Assembly: GCF_000317225.1 (NCBI RefSeq)
Contig: NZ_AJLL01000066.1
Coordinates: forward strand, 1-57,458
Origin: Fischerella thermalis PCC 7521
GTDB taxonomy: Bacteria; Cyanobacteriota; Cyanobacteriia; Cyanobacteriales; Nostocaceae
Reading direction: 5' to 3'
DNA: 57,458 nt
A program made the position numbers and the translations under genes. This document shows, piece by piece, positions 35,758-46,100 of this stretch (positions are counted from its first letter, which is position 1; every line of letters begins with the position of its first letter). Below the pieces are notes generated by a model, which searched no databases, was not told the origin of the DNA, and worked only from the letters and a program-made list of their open reading frames with translations.

Positions 35758-35843
35758 AGCCTTAGCTTCTCCTTATTTTTCGTGAGATCATTAAATAATT
35801 GGCAAAGCTAGCGATCGCACTGTCTTTGCTCAATCACAATTAA

Positions 35844-35863
35844 ATATCAGTAATAACTGATAT
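35844..35863. promoter_or_regulatory. Operator between metallothionein and regulator
   Basis: ATATCAGT-AATA-ACTGATAT, an 8-bp inverted repeat with 4-bp spacer, 33 bp before the regulator start. It fits the site of an ArsR/SmtB repressor acting on both genes. Confidence 0.75.
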
Positions 35864-35895
35864 CTATCAATAATAAAGCTTTTTAGGACACTTTA

Positions 35896-36234
35896 ATGAT
35901 AGCTAAAACTAAAATTACCAAAACTCAAACAACTGATCTGAAAGTCAAACTATTTCGGGGTTTATCTGACCACTCACGTATGTCTATTCTTAATGCATTG
36001 CGTTCTGGTCCGCTGACTGTTAACGAGATTGTTGAGGCTACAGGACTCAGCCAGTCTAATGTATCCAATCACCTTGGATGCTTGCGCTGTTGTGATTTGG
36101 TGTTTCGTCAACAGCAAGGGCGTTTTGTATACTATCAACTCAGTGATGAACGCATAGCCAAGCTTCTTGATCTTGCAGATGAATTACTGGCTGATGTGGC
36201 TTTAGGTGTAAATAAATGCAACAATTACGGTTGA
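35896..36234 (+). CDS. ArsR-family metal-responsive repressor, CmtR-like
   Basis: A 112-residue winged-helix repressor. The recognition helix is LSQSNVSNHLGCLRCCDLV with Cys62, Cys65 and Cys66. The Cys62-x3-Cys66 pair in the DNA-binding helix, with a C-terminal Cys108 (NKCNNYG), is the arrangement of mycobacterial CmtR, which senses Cd/Pb. It lacks the ELCVCDL motif of CadC/ArsR and the SmtB-type Asp/His pair is not evident. It likely represses the divergent metallothionein and itself, and perhaps merC. Confidence 0.88.
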   Translation: MIAKTKITKTQTTDLKVKLFRGLSDHSRMSILNALRSGPLTVNEIVEATGLSQSNVSNHLGCLRCCDLVFRQQQGRFVYYQLSDERIAKLLDLADELLADVALGVNKCNNYG

Positions 36235-37242
36235 AGGAAAACCTATTGTCATTTCATCACAGCGATCGCACTCACTCTTGGTTTGGGGCTAGCTTACCAA
36301 CTCAAATTTACGGTTATGGGCGTATAATTTCTTCCTTTCTCGTGCTAGATATTTACCACTTAAATCATAGTTACATTGAATACATACTATCATCTTTTAA
36401 CGCGGAATACATGTCTTTAGTATCGCAAAAATAATTTAGGCGATCGCATTTGATTAAAAGATTAAGCTTTTGGAAAAATGTATTAAATAATACTTTTAAT
36501 CATGTAAAAGGTAATACTAATATATAACGCAAACTAACTAAACCTTTGTCAAAATCATTAAGAATAGAGGCTAAGAAATATTATTGTTAACTAATTACTT
36601 AAGTATCTATACTTAGAAACCGTAAGATTGATTGAGCAGATGATGTTTGATATCATGTCCGACTAGTTGCTTATGATATAAAGCTTGGATATTGAGCATT
36701 GGGCATGGTGAAAAAATAACTCATCATCACCCATTACCCATTACCCTTACTGATTCGCGCTTACACTCATGGGAAAAACCCCATAGACGCGCTCATAGGC
36801 TTCCCGAAGGCTAGACCCTGCTGGCTCACCTATTACCGACCCTGATGGATAATAGTAAGTTTTCAAGCGGACATCATATCAGTAGCAACACTGAAAATAG
36901 CAAGTCTATGTTTGTAATTGAAGTTACTAATGTGACAGCTAAAATTACATAATATTTACTTAAGGGCAAATCGTTTAATCTAGTCTTCACATTTTTTTTG
37001 CTTTTTGCCGGAGAATGTTTGTTAATCTCAGTATAAGTAAGTAAAATAACTCTTACTTATAAATTGACGGTGATTTTATTATCAAAATATCAAGCTATCT
37101 TACTTTAAATTTAGTTACAAACAGACTCGAATAATTTTGTATCTTTTAATACAAGAAATTAAGTTTTATGCAGTTTTATTGTCCAGAGCTTCTGAATAAA
37201 TATAGCTTAGACCCATCCAATTGAGCAACAAGTAGAATCACA
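36235..37242. other. 1-kb gene-free region before the chemotaxis operon
   Basis: Mostly A/T-rich, with ATTACCC repeats at about 36730-36750 and a GGCTTCCCGAAGG dispersed motif near 36800. A short hydrophobic frame near 36255-36320 (ITAIALTLGLGLAYQ) might be a remnant. It should carry the operon promoter near the 37243 start. No supported gene. Confidence 0.4.
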
Positions 37243-38319
37243 ATGAGCACAAGTCCTATAAGTAGCTACAGATTTTTTCAGAAACTACATCCCCTGTCTC
37301 TATTAGCACAGTTAACTAGTAGACGTGCTACGGGCTGCTTGCGAGTATATACTGACACAAATTCTTGGACAATTTATTTAGAAGAAGGAAAACTAACCTA
37401 CGCCTCTTCTGCTGATAAATTGTTTGAGCGGCTGGATAATCAATTGCGACGTTTAAGCCAACAAATTCCGAATTTATTGGGTGCAAATCGTGTGCAAATG
37501 CGATTGATGTTTGACACCAAGAACGACAATCAAGCGATGCCACACGCAGATTATCAAGCTATTTGCTGGTTAGTAAATCAAGACTACATTACTCCTCCGC
37601 AGGCAGCTATTTTGATAGATGAATTAGCCAAAGAAGTGCTGGAGTCTTTCTTGACATTAAAACAAGGTAGCTATGAGTTTTATCGTGAAACTCCTTTAGA
37701 CGAACTACCAAAGTTTTGTCGATTAGATTTACGATTATTAGTAGAACACTGTCAAAAGCAGTTACGAAATAAGCAAGAGCAATATCCAACAGTTAATACT
37801 GAAGAAAGTTCCCAAACTTTGCTGAAAACACCATCTCAAAGGAGGGTACAACCTCAAGCTCAGCCTGAGCAACACATAACAAAAGACAATCATAATTTTG
37901 AAAATTCAGATAGTATCCTTCATAGCCAGATTCCCTTACAGTCGGCGAAAAGGAGCTTATACACAGTAGCTTGTATTGATGATAGTCCAACAGTTTTAAA
38001 TTCCATTAGAAATTTTTTGGATGAAAACACCTTTTCAGTTGTAATGATTAACGATCCGGTGAAAGCTTTAATGCAAATTCTCCGCAGCAAACCTGATCTA
38101 ATTTTACTAGATGTGGAAATGCCAAATCTAGACGGTTATGAACTATGTTCTTTGTTGCGTAGGCATTCAGCTTTTAAAAATACACCTATAATCATGGTGA
38201 CTGGCAGAACAGGATTTATAGACCGAGCCAAGGCAAAAATGGTAAGGTCATCAGGTTATTTAACTAAGCCATTTACACAATCAGATCTATTAAAAATGGT
38301 GTTTAAACATCTTGATTAA
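37243..38319 (+). CDS. PATAN-REC response regulator (PatA/PixG/HmpA-like)
   Basis: A 358-residue regulator. Residues 1-190 are the PATAN domain (LHPLSLLAQLTSRRATGCLR, TIYLEEGKLTYASS), a cyanobacterial module that binds the type IV pilus machinery and PixD-like partners. After a Gln-rich linker, residues 238-358 form a receiver: IDDSPTV, phosphoacceptor Asp in LILLDVEMPNLDG, the Thr of VTGRTG, and Lys in YLTKPFT. It is first in a chemotaxis operon of Pix/Hmp order, where the homologue controls motility or phototaxis. PatA itself (heterocyst pattern) is a paralogue. Confidence 0.9.
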   Translation: MSTSPISSYRFFQKLHPLSLLAQLTSRRATGCLRVYTDTNSWTIYLEEGKLTYASSADKLFERLDNQLRRLSQQIPNLLGANRVQMRLMFDTKNDNQAMPHADYQAICWLVNQDYITPPQAAILIDELAKEVLESFLTLKQGSYEFYRETPLDELPKFCRLDLRLLVEHCQKQLRNKQEQYPTVNTEESSQTLLKTPSQRRVQPQAQPEQHITKDNHNFENSDSILHSQIPLQSAKRSLYTVACIDDSPTVLNSIRNFLDENTFSVVMINDPVKALMQILRSKPDLILLDVEMPNLDGYELCSLLRRHSAFKNTPIIMVTGRTGFIDRAKAKMVRSSGYLTKPFTQSDLLKMVFKHLD

Positions 38320-38517
38320 TTGTGTGTCATCACAAAGAATGTAGTAAAAATTTGACTAAATAATTCTCTAGTGATACAGGTCTCCATATCTGTGGAACCA
38401 ATCTAAAATCAAGCCACGTGACGCCAGGAGCTTTATGCTCTTAACCCGTCCACCGCAGTGGCTCCAAAATCCAAAATCTAAAATCTAAAATTGAAAGACT
38501 GTTTAGGAGATATAGGA

Positions 38518-38895
38518 GTGAGTCTAACTTTGCTTGGGACTATTTTGATTGTGGAAGATTCTCCCAGTGAATTGGAACTAATGAGCCACTACCTTAGAGA
38601 AAGTGGCTACAACGTTATTAAGACAACTGGTGCAAAAGAAGCATTAGAACAAGCTATTTCACAACAACCAGATGTCATCGTCACGGATGTCGTAATGCCA
38701 GGAATGAGTGGATTTGAGTTGTGCCGTTCTCTGAAAAAAAATCCTGCTACTCAAAAAGTGCCAATTGTAATTTGCAGTTCCAAAAATCAAGAAATAGATA
38801 GATTATGGGCAATGAGGCAAGGTGCTGATGCTTATTTAACCAAACCTTACACCCGCGAACAGCTTTTGCGTGCAATTAAATCAGTGGCGATTTGA
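38518..38895 (+). CDS. CheY-like response regulator (PixH/HmpB-like)
   Basis: A 125-residue single receiver. ILIVEDSPSELEL supplies the acidic pair, phosphoacceptor Asp lies in VIVTDVVMPGMSG, and Lys in AYLTKPYT. I start at the GTG at 38518, preceded by AGGAGATATAGGA; a TTG at 38491 would add nine residues. It is second in the operon and is the predicted soluble output or phosphate sink of the CheA at 42494. Confidence 0.9.
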   Translation: MSLTLLGTILIVEDSPSELELMSHYLRESGYNVIKTTGAKEALEQAISQQPDVIVTDVVMPGMSGFELCRSLKKNPATQKVPIVICSSKNQEIDRLWAMRQGADAYLTKPYTREQLLRAIKSVAI

Positions 38896-38900
38896 ATCAA

Positions 38901-39398
38901 ATGAATAATTCAAAAATTACACTGGCTGCAAAACCAATTGATCATAACCAGGGAGACGGCTATCTCAGGTTTCAACTCAATAAACAAGCCCCAGCAGTTT
39001 TACCAATGAGGTATACACAAGAGGCAATTGTTGTACCTGTGGAAAGTATCACCTCTATGCCAAACATGCCCTCCTGCATACTTGGGTTGATGAATTGGCG
39101 GAGTCACATAGTTTGGGTAGTTGATCTGCCAAGGATGTTCAATTTAGAATCTTTAGACCATAGATTCCGCCAGTTCAACATCATTATTATTCGGGTAGAA
39201 TCACTGCTTCTTGGCTTAGTTGTACAAGAGATCAAAGGTACAACTAAATTTATGCCCGATGAAATTCGCTCTCCTGTTGGACAAGTCGCCTCTAGTTTAG
39301 TTCCGTATCTGCGTGGGTGCGTTGTGCAACAGAAGGAAGTATTGCTGGTATTAGATGCACAGGCTATTGTCCAATCTTCTATTTTGCATGGTAACTAG
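38901..39398 (+). CDS. CheW-like coupling protein (PixI/HmpC-like)
   Basis: A 165-residue SH3-fold coupling protein that joins receptor to CheA. Visible features are LPMRYTQEAIVVPVESITSM, then ILGLMNWRSHIVWVVDLPRM with the RG/N-x-I-core, and the C-terminal LVPYLRGCVVQQKEVLLVLD. The ATG at 38901 is used; a TTG at 38892 overlaps the previous stop. It lies between the CheY and MCP genes. Confidence 0.88.
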   Translation: MNNSKITLAAKPIDHNQGDGYLRFQLNKQAPAVLPMRYTQEAIVVPVESITSMPNMPSCILGLMNWRSHIVWVVDLPRMFNLESLDHRFRQFNIIIIRVESLLLGLVVQEIKGTTKFMPDEIRSPVGQVASSLVPYLRGCVVQQKEVLLVLDAQAIVQSSILHGN

Positions 39399-39460
39399 GG
39401 TGTATTACTACAAGACGGTTTGTTTAGAGTTATTCTCCAACTATTGTGGGACACTATTTT

Positions 39461-42310
39461 ATGTTTAATAAAACGGACGCGGCTAATAGTAGTGATATTG
39501 AAAATCGAAAATCAATGCTTCCTTCTCAAAAAGTTAAGGATAGTGTAGTAAAGCTCCCTGATTTGCCCAATAACGATCAAACAGAAACAATATCTCCCTT
39601 GAATCGTATCTTTGCTAGTTTTAAACGCTTGAGTTTGGGAACAAAAGCAACAGTACTAGCGATCGCCATAGGTACACTACCAGTATTGGGGATTGGGGTA
39701 CTAGCCTATCAAATTACCAAGAACTCTGTCCAAAATAAAGCTTCCCAATTGCAGCAATCTCAAGCTGAAGACTTGGCAGACAAAGTTAACCGTTTTATGG
39801 TTGAGCGGTATGGAGATATTCAATTCATCTCTAATCTGCCGATGCTTGCAGATCCTCAAATTCGGGCAAACACTTCCCCACAAGAAAAACAAGCAATCCT
39901 AGACAGAATCATAGAGACGAGAATTGTAGATGGAAGCAGAATTTATGAAAGCATTGCTGTCTATGATTTAAAAGGTGACTTACTTATCCAATCGCAAGGA
40001 AAAGCCACTCCTAACGTTAAAGACAGTACTTTCTTTAAGACGGTACAGCAAAGCGATCGCCCCTATATCAGTCAACCAGAAGTATCACCGGCTACAAATA
40101 AATTTAGTATTTATATTGCCGCACCTGTGAAAGAAAATGGCACAGGTAATACGATTGCTATAGCCAGAGTACTTATGCCCGTCAAACCATTAGAAGATTT
40201 GGCAAGAAGTTATACAAAAACAGTAGAAGAGTATCTCTTCCTTGATAACTCCGGAAAAATTTTCATAGCGTCAGAACCAGACCACGTAAACAGCAACATC
40301 AAAACAGATTACCCAGATGTATATAAATCCCTACAAAAATTCAGAGATCAGACTGTCGTCGGATTAGATCCAGTTCACGGCGATCGCCGGCAGTTGTTGA
40401 GCTACGTACCTGTGAAACCACTCAAAGGTTTGCCAGATTTGCAATGGGAAATACTGCTGGCAACTAATACATCCACAGCATTTGCCGCTCAACAAGAATT
40501 ATTACTGACTTTTGCCATCGGTACAGGGTTAACAGCAATCATCGTCGCAGCGATCGCAGCCTGGATAGCCAAACGAGCCACAGAACCAATTTTGGAAGCA
40601 ACAGCAACCGTAGAAAAACTGGGACGGGGCGAACTCAACACCCGTCTGTATTTCCAAGGAGAAGACGAACTCGGAGTCTTGGTTGCCAACATTAACCAAA
40701 TGGCAGCACAACTAGAAGCTTCACTCAAAGAACAAGAGCAAGATGCAGAGCGAGCCAAATTACTTGCAGATATTACTTTACGATTACGCAGAAGCCTGAA
40801 AGAAGACGATATTTACAAAACAACAGTTAGAGAAGTCCGACAAGCACTGAAAACAGATAGGGTAATAGTTTATAAATTTCACACCGATACCTGGGATGGG
40901 GCTGTCGTTGCTGAGGCAGTCAGTAGCAGTTTCCCGAAAATGTTAGGAGTACAAATAGATGATCCTTGTTTTCGAGAACGTCATGTCAATGCTTACAAAG
41001 ATGGTCGAGTGCGGGCAATTACAAATATTTATCAAGACCCCAATTTGAGTAACCCTGACTGCTATATCAAAATGCTGGAAAGATTTGCAGTCAAAGCGAA
41101 TTTGATCGCACCAATTGTTCATCAAGAAGAACTAGTGGCTTTATTGATTGCTCATCATTGCGACAGTCCGCGAATTTGGCAACAAACAGAAATTGATTTA
41201 TTTAAACAGATCGCAACCCAAGTCGGTTACGCACTAGAGCAAGCCAAGTTGCTACAAGAACTAGAAAGCGCCAAGGTAATTGCCGAAAAATCTACCATAG
41301 ATGAACGCCAACAAAAAGAAGCTTTGCAAATGCAACTGTTGGAACTACTCAGCAATGTCGAAGGTGCAGCTAGTGGTGACTTGACAGTACGTGCTGATGT
41401 CACTGCTGGTGAAATAGGCACTGTTGCTGACTTTTTCAACTCCATCGTTGAAAGCTTGCGGGATATCGTCACCCAAGTTAAAGTTGCTGCTAACCAAGTA
41501 AACCAGGCAATTGGCACCAACTCCGGGGCAATTCACCAACTCGCAGAAGAAGCTTTGGCCCAAGCTGCTGAGATTGACCACACCTTGAATGCAGTTGATC
41601 AAATGACAGCATCTATTCAAGCAGTAGCAGACAGCGCCCAACAAGCTGCGATCATTGCTCAAAACGCTTCAACTACTGCTGCCAAAAGTAGTCAAGCAAT
41701 GGATATGACAGTGCAAAATATTCTCCACCTCCGGGAAACTGTGGGCGAAACCGCCAAAAAAGTCAAGCGTTTAGGAGAATCTACCCAACAGATTTCCCGC
41801 GTCGTGGCATTGATTAATCAGATTTCCATGCAAACCAACTTACTGGCAATCAACGCTGGTATTGAAGCAGCACGAGCAGGTGAAGAAGGACAAGGATTTG
41901 CCATCGTTGCTGAAGAAGTAGGAGAACTCGCAGCGCGCTCTGCAGCCGCAACTAAAGAAATTGAACAAATCGTTGAGAACATCCAACGAGAAACTAGCGA
42001 AGTAGTGCAAGCGATGGAAGTAGGAACTGCTCAGGTAGTGGAAGGTACGCGCATTGTTGAAGAAGCAAAAGGCAGTCTCAGTCAAATTTTGGAAGTTTCA
42101 CGCCAAATTGACGCCCTAGTACAATCAATTTCTACCACCACAGCTTCTGGAGTTGAAACATCACAAATAGTTAGCGAATTGATGAAACAAATCGCGATCA
42201 TTTCCAAACGCACCAGTGACTCTTCCTTACAAGTTTCTGAATCTCTGCAACAGACTGTGAAGATTTCTCAAAAGTTACAAGAAACTGTGGGTACGTTCAA
42301 GGTCAATTAA
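39461..42310 (+). CDS. Methyl-accepting chemotaxis protein with Cache, HAMP and GAF (PixJ-like)
   Basis: A 949-residue receptor. Order: cytosolic tail; helix at about 68-90 ([20 protein letters not shown]); periplasmic Cache domain (110-330); second helix at about 345-370; HAMP; a GAF domain at about 430-600; and the signalling domain (700-949) with tip [21 protein letters not shown]. The GAF holds DPCF at residues 501-504 and [12 protein letters not shown] with Cys534, in the positions of the DXCF cysteine and the bilin-binding cysteine of cyanobacteriochromes; the usual following His is Tyr535. It may therefore sense light, unlike the second MCP. I start at the ATG at 39461; a GTG at 39446 is possible. 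Confidence 0.9.
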   Translation: MFNKTDAANSSDIENRKSMLPSQKVKDSVVKLPDLPNNDQTETISPLNRIFASFKRLSLGTKATVLAIAIGTLPVLGIGVLAYQITKNSVQNKASQLQQSQAEDLADKVNRFMVERYGDIQFISNLPMLADPQIRANTSPQEKQAILDRIIETRIVDGSRIYESIAVYDLKGDLLIQSQGKATPNVKDSTFFKTVQQSDRPYISQPEVSPATNKFSIYIAAPVKENGTGNTIAIARVLMPVKPLEDLARSYTKTVEEYLFLDNSGKIFIASEPDHVNSNIKTDYPDVYKSLQKFRDQTVVGLDPVHGDRRQLLSYVPVKPLKGLPDLQWEILLATNTSTAFAAQQELLLTFAIGTGLTAIIVAAIAAWIAKRATEPILEATATVEKLGRGELNTRLYFQGEDELGVLVANINQMAAQLEASLKEQEQDAERAKLLADITLRLRRSLKEDDIYKTTVREVRQALKTDRVIVYKFHTDTWDGAVVAEAVSSSFPKMLGVQIDDPCFRERHVNAYKDGRVRAITNIYQDPNLSNPDCYIKMLERFAVKANLIAPIVHQEELVALLIAHHCDSPRIWQQTEIDLFKQIATQVGYALEQAKLLQELESAKVIAEKSTIDERQQKEALQMQLLELLSNVEGAASGDLTVRADVTAGEIGTVADFFNSIVESLRDIVTQVKVAANQVNQAIGTNSGAIHQLAEEALAQAAEIDHTLNAVDQMTASIQAVADSAQQAAIIAQNASTTAAKSSQAMDMTVQNILHLRETVGETAKKVKRLGESTQQISRVVALINQISMQTNLLAINAGIEAARAGEEGQGFAIVAEEVGELAARSAAATKEIEQIVENIQRETSEVVQAMEVGTAQVVEGTRIVEEAKGSLSQILEVSRQIDALVQSISTTTASGVETSQIVSELMKQIAIISKRTSDSSLQVSESLQQTVKISQKLQETVGTFKVN

Positions 42311-42493
42311 TTTTGTCATTAGTTATTTGTCCGTGGTTATTTGCCCATGACAAATGACTAATGACAAATGATCAATGACTATTGACTATTAAGCGATAAT
42401 ACCAAGCAGATTACAAAAAAGCGGATTTATCCGTGGGGTCAATCCAAAATCCAAAATCCAAAATTTCAAATCGGATGACCAAGGACAACAACT

Positions 42494-45400
42494 ATGTCAC
42501 AGGACAAAGAATTAGAAATTCAGATGCAGTTTCTGGAGGAAGCAACAGATTATCTGAATACACTGGAGGGAATATTATTAGAAATTGAGACAAATCACCG
42601 CATAGCTCCAGACAAGATCAATGCTGCCCTCCGAGCTGCCCATTCCATCAAAGGTGGTGCAGGGATGATGGGGTTTCGCTCTCTTTCCGATCTCGCGCAC
42701 CGTTTAGAAGATTCTTTTAAAGTATTAAAAACTCGAAAAAATTCTTTAGAAATTGATACTGAATTACAAAGTTTATTATTATCTGGAGTTGATTGGCTGC
42801 GGCAGATAGTCGAATTGCACTCAGAAGGAAATACCGTAGACGAGCAGTGGCTAAGTACTTTTTGTTACCCTGTTTTTGACGAACTGCATCAGATTTTGGG
42901 CGATCCGACCCCAGAAGACGCTTCAACTATCCTATCACCGGAAGATGACGGGCAAAACATTATACCCTTACTCTTTGAAACCGAGGTAGAAGGATGCTTG
43001 CAACGCTTAGAATCTGTCTTAGCAGATCATCAACAACCTTGCCTGAAAGAAGAACTTGCCATCATGGCAGCAGAGTTGGGTGGCTTGGGCGAAATGCTCC
43101 AGCTAGAAGCTTTTACTCAGTTGTGTGAATCAATAGCCCACCACCTAGATACTGCACAAGCAGACGAAATTGAAGAAATTGCCCGCGCCTCCTTAACAGC
43201 ATGGCGGCGATCGCAAGCCTTAGTATTGACAAATCAACTAGATAGCTTACCAACAGAACTTGATCTAGAACAAACTTTCATCCAACTATCAACCCAGCCA
43301 TCTACAACACAAGAATTAACTCCACAGTTTCAACAAACAGCAAGCACAGCAGAAGATGATGAGATTCTGCAAGCAGAAATTACCGCAGAAACTTGGCTGG
43401 ATGAAGAAATCATCGCCGCAGACTTTGAAGCCTTAGAAGCAGCCTTTGCTGACGAAAGCAACTCTGTTGGTGATGAGCTAGGTGAGCCTACTCCGATTAA
43501 TGCCAGAGAAATTCCGGTAACAGATTACAAATTTGTTGAACCAAAACGGGAAGCGATCGCTGCCAACAAAGACCGCGAAATTCAAGAAAATACCGTCCGA
43601 GTCCCTAGCAAGCAGCTCGAGCAAATCAACGACTTATTCGGAGAATTAATTATCCAACGCAACGGGCTAAACTTACAGCTAGAAAGACTACGTAAATTAA
43701 TTCGCAATCTTAGTCAGCGCGTTCAAAGTCTGGAACGAGAAAATCAAGAACTACGCACAGCTTATGACCGAATCGCAACTCAAGCTGTGATCTCAGCAGA
43801 AATACCATCTTTGCCATTGCCAGGGGGAAGTGGCGATCAGCCTGCATTTGACTATGCTTACCAAACACAAGACATAGAAAGCAAGTTTGATGCTTTAGAA
43901 ATGGATCGTTACAACGACTTAAACCTCCTGTCACAAGAAGTAATGGAAACAATCGTGCAGGTGCAAGAAGTCACTGCTGACATCCAACTCAGTGTCGATG
44001 ATACCGATCAAATCGCCAGGAAGCTCAACAAAACCTCCAAGCAGTTACAGAGAAAGCTCACCCAAGTCAGGATGCGCCCTCTATCCGATATTGTCGATCG
44101 CTTTCCCCGAGCATTGCGCGACTTATGCGTGGAGTTTGGCAAAAATGTACAGTTAAAAATAGAAGGCGCTAGCACCCTAATTGAACGCAGTATCCTCGAG
44201 GCTTTAAATGAGCCATTAATGCACCTAATGCGAAATGCCTTTGATCACGGTATAGAAGATGCTGCCACACGGCGCGCCTGTGGTAAACCAGAACAGGGAA
44301 CCATCGAAATTAAAGCCACTCATCAAGGTAATCGCACCATCATCACTATTAAAGATGATGGCCGCGGCATTTCCTTAGACAAAATTCGCGCCCGTGCTTT
44401 AGCTATGGGCTTAGATGCAACTCTATTAGCCCAAGCCACCGATGAAGAACTACTTTCCCTGATCTTTGAGCCAGGATTTAGTACTAGCGAGCAAGTCACA
44501 ACTTTATCTGGCCGGGGTGTAGGTATGGATGTAGTTCGCAGTAATCTTAAACATGTACGGGGCGACGTCAAGGTCGATACCGTACCTGGGGTGGGAACTA
44601 CTTTTACTTTATTAGTGCCATTTACTCTTTCTGTAGCTCGTGTGTTGCTTGTGGAAAGCAACCGTATGCTATTGGCATTCCCCACAGATGCAGTCTCGGA
44701 AATATTTCTCCTGCAAAATGAGCATGTTTTCCCGATGGCAGGTAGTGAAGTCATCAACTGGCAAGGAACCATGCTACCGTTGATTCGCCTCAGTCGCTAC
44801 TTAGAATTTAATTGCTATCGCTATGACAACCCCAACCTAGAAACACCTCCAGCAATTAATGCTGCCAGCGTATTAATTATCGAAGGTAATAATCAACCAA
44901 TCGCTATCCAAATTGATCGTTGCTGGGGTGAACAAGAAGTCGCTATCCGCCGTGTCGAAGGAAATATTTCTCTACCTGCTGGCTTTAGTAACTGTACAAT
45001 TCTTGGTGATGGTCGAGTTGTGGCATTAGTTAATGTCAACGAGTTGCTTTATTGGATTGCTGCTAATGACCGTACACCCAGAACTAATCAACTACCATCA
45101 GCAAGGTTAAAGACTGTGTTCCTCACTCCGTCTGAGGAAAAAACTCTAGACTCATCAAAAGACCAAAAAGGAACAATCTTAATCGTTGACGATTCTATTA
45201 ATGTCCGACGCTTTTTGGCCTTAACTTTGGAAAAAGGAGGATATTTAGTAGAACAAGCTAAAGACGGTCAAGATGCTTTAGAAAAATTGCAAAGTGGCTT
45301 AAAAGTTCAGGCTGTAATTTGTGATATTGAAATGCCACGCATTGATGGTTATGGGTTTTTAGGTCGGGTCAAATCAAACAATGAATTTAAAAACATACCA

Positions 45401-45556
45401 GTTGCCATGCTCACCTCTCGTAGTAGCGACAAGCATCGACAACTAGCAATGCAACTAGGTGCAAGAGCGTACTTCTCAAAACCTTACAATGAGCAAGAAT
45501 TATTGAGAACACTCGAAGAAATTATTTTTCCTTTGGCGGAAGCAAATAAAAACTAA
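42494..45556 (+). CDS. Hybrid chemotaxis histidine kinase CheA (PixL/HmpE-like)
   Basis: A 1020-residue kinase-receiver hybrid. Residues 1-110 are the Hpt domain, phospho-His in RAAHSIKGGAGMMGFRSL. A long acidic linker follows, with a dimerisation/coiled region at about 370-520 (RVPSKQLEQINDLFGELIIQ). The ATPase has the N-box LMRNAFDHGIEDA and G-boxes IKDDGRGIS and LSGRGVGMDVV. A CheW-like domain follows (about 710-860), then a C-terminal receiver (890-1015): IVDDSINVRR, Asp in VICDIEMPRIDGYG, Lys in AYFSKPYN. It phosphorylates the CheY and PATAN-REC proteins upstream and is the last gene of the five-gene unit. Confidence 0.95.
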   Translation: MSQDKELEIQMQFLEEATDYLNTLEGILLEIETNHRIAPDKINAALRAAHSIKGGAGMMGFRSLSDLAHRLEDSFKVLKTRKNSLEIDTELQSLLLSGVDWLRQIVELHSEGNTVDEQWLSTFCYPVFDELHQILGDPTPEDASTILSPEDDGQNIIPLLFETEVEGCLQRLESVLADHQQPCLKEELAIMAAELGGLGEMLQLEAFTQLCESIAHHLDTAQADEIEEIARASLTAWRRSQALVLTNQLDSLPTELDLEQTFIQLSTQPSTTQELTPQFQQTASTAEDDEILQAEITAETWLDEEIIAADFEALEAAFADESNSVGDELGEPTPINAREIPVTDYKFVEPKREAIAANKDREIQENTVRVPSKQLEQINDLFGELIIQRNGLNLQLERLRKLIRNLSQRVQSLERENQELRTAYDRIATQAVISAEIPSLPLPGGSGDQPAFDYAYQTQDIESKFDALEMDRYNDLNLLSQEVMETIVQVQEVTADIQLSVDDTDQIARKLNKTSKQLQRKLTQVRMRPLSDIVDRFPRALRDLCVEFGKNVQLKIEGASTLIERSILEALNEPLMHLMRNAFDHGIEDAATRRACGKPEQGTIEIKATHQGNRTIITIKDDGRGISLDKIRARALAMGLDATLLAQATDEELLSLIFEPGFSTSEQVTTLSGRGVGMDVVRSNLKHVRGDVKVDTVPGVGTTFTLLVPFTLSVARVLLVESNRMLLAFPTDAVSEIFLLQNEHVFPMAGSEVINWQGTMLPLIRLSRYLEFNCYRYDNPNLETPPAINAASVLIIEGNNQPIAIQIDRCWGEQEVAIRRVEGNISLPAGFSNCTILGDGRVVALVNVNELLYWIAANDRTPRTNQLPSARLKTVFLTPSEEKTLDSSKDQKGTILIVDDSINVRRFLALTLEKGGYLVEQAKDGQDALEKLQSGLKVQAVICDIEMPRIDGYGFLGRVKSNNEFKNIPVAMLTSRSSDKHRQLAMQLGARAYFSKPYNEQELLRTLEEIIFPLAEANKN

Positions 45557-46100
45557 GTTCAGTTAGTGCGAGTAAATAATAATTTCATCTTACAACTGAC
45601 TGAATAAATAGAAAAACTTTAAAATCTATATTTTTACATTAGATCTCTGGCATAAATTCTCAAAACCCCCTTCATTCCCCCATTTTGGCGGCAAGACAAG
45701 GAAAAACTTTTAATATTGGAGGGTTAGGGTGGGATAAAAAGATTTTTGCAAGAGGTCTTTTGTATACTACCGCTCTAATTAATATTTACAACATATTGTT
45801 ATAATATTGTGTCTACTTTACTATCAGTAATAACCTCAAAATTTTCTGTAAACAGAGGATTTAATGGGATTTTTGTCTATTGCCTAAAATCTAAAAAATG
45901 ATATAACTTATACTCAAAGCTCAGCAATACTAGTATCTAAACACACAAAGTTTTATCTGGATTATTCTCTCAAGTTCAACTAGAAAACAGAATAGACAGT
46001 CATGCTGTAAACAAACAAGGGAGTCCATCTAGAGTTTTATGTATAACTGTGTCTACCTACTAGTTAATTGATTTGAGTTATTAATCCAGAAAAATTACTT
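45557..46100. other. Spacer before the second MCP
   Basis: Contains the family-3 element at 45641-45758. The remainder, 45759-46100, is A/T-rich and should carry the promoter of the second MCP, which therefore is probably expressed on its own. Confidence 0.5.
45641..45758. mobile_element. MITE-like element, family 3, copy 2
   Basis: Ends AGATCTCTGGCATAAAT and, as complement of the right end, AGACCTCTTGCAAAAAT form imperfect terminal inverted repeats. The interior has CCCCCTTCATTCCCCC and GGAGGGTTAGGGTGGG. No coding capacity. Confidence 0.65.

Noticed and set aside
36216-36434. Small frame after the ArsR-type regulator
   Set aside because: Its start lies inside the regulator's 3' end, composition is not protein-like, and no ribosome-binding site or homologue pattern is visible.
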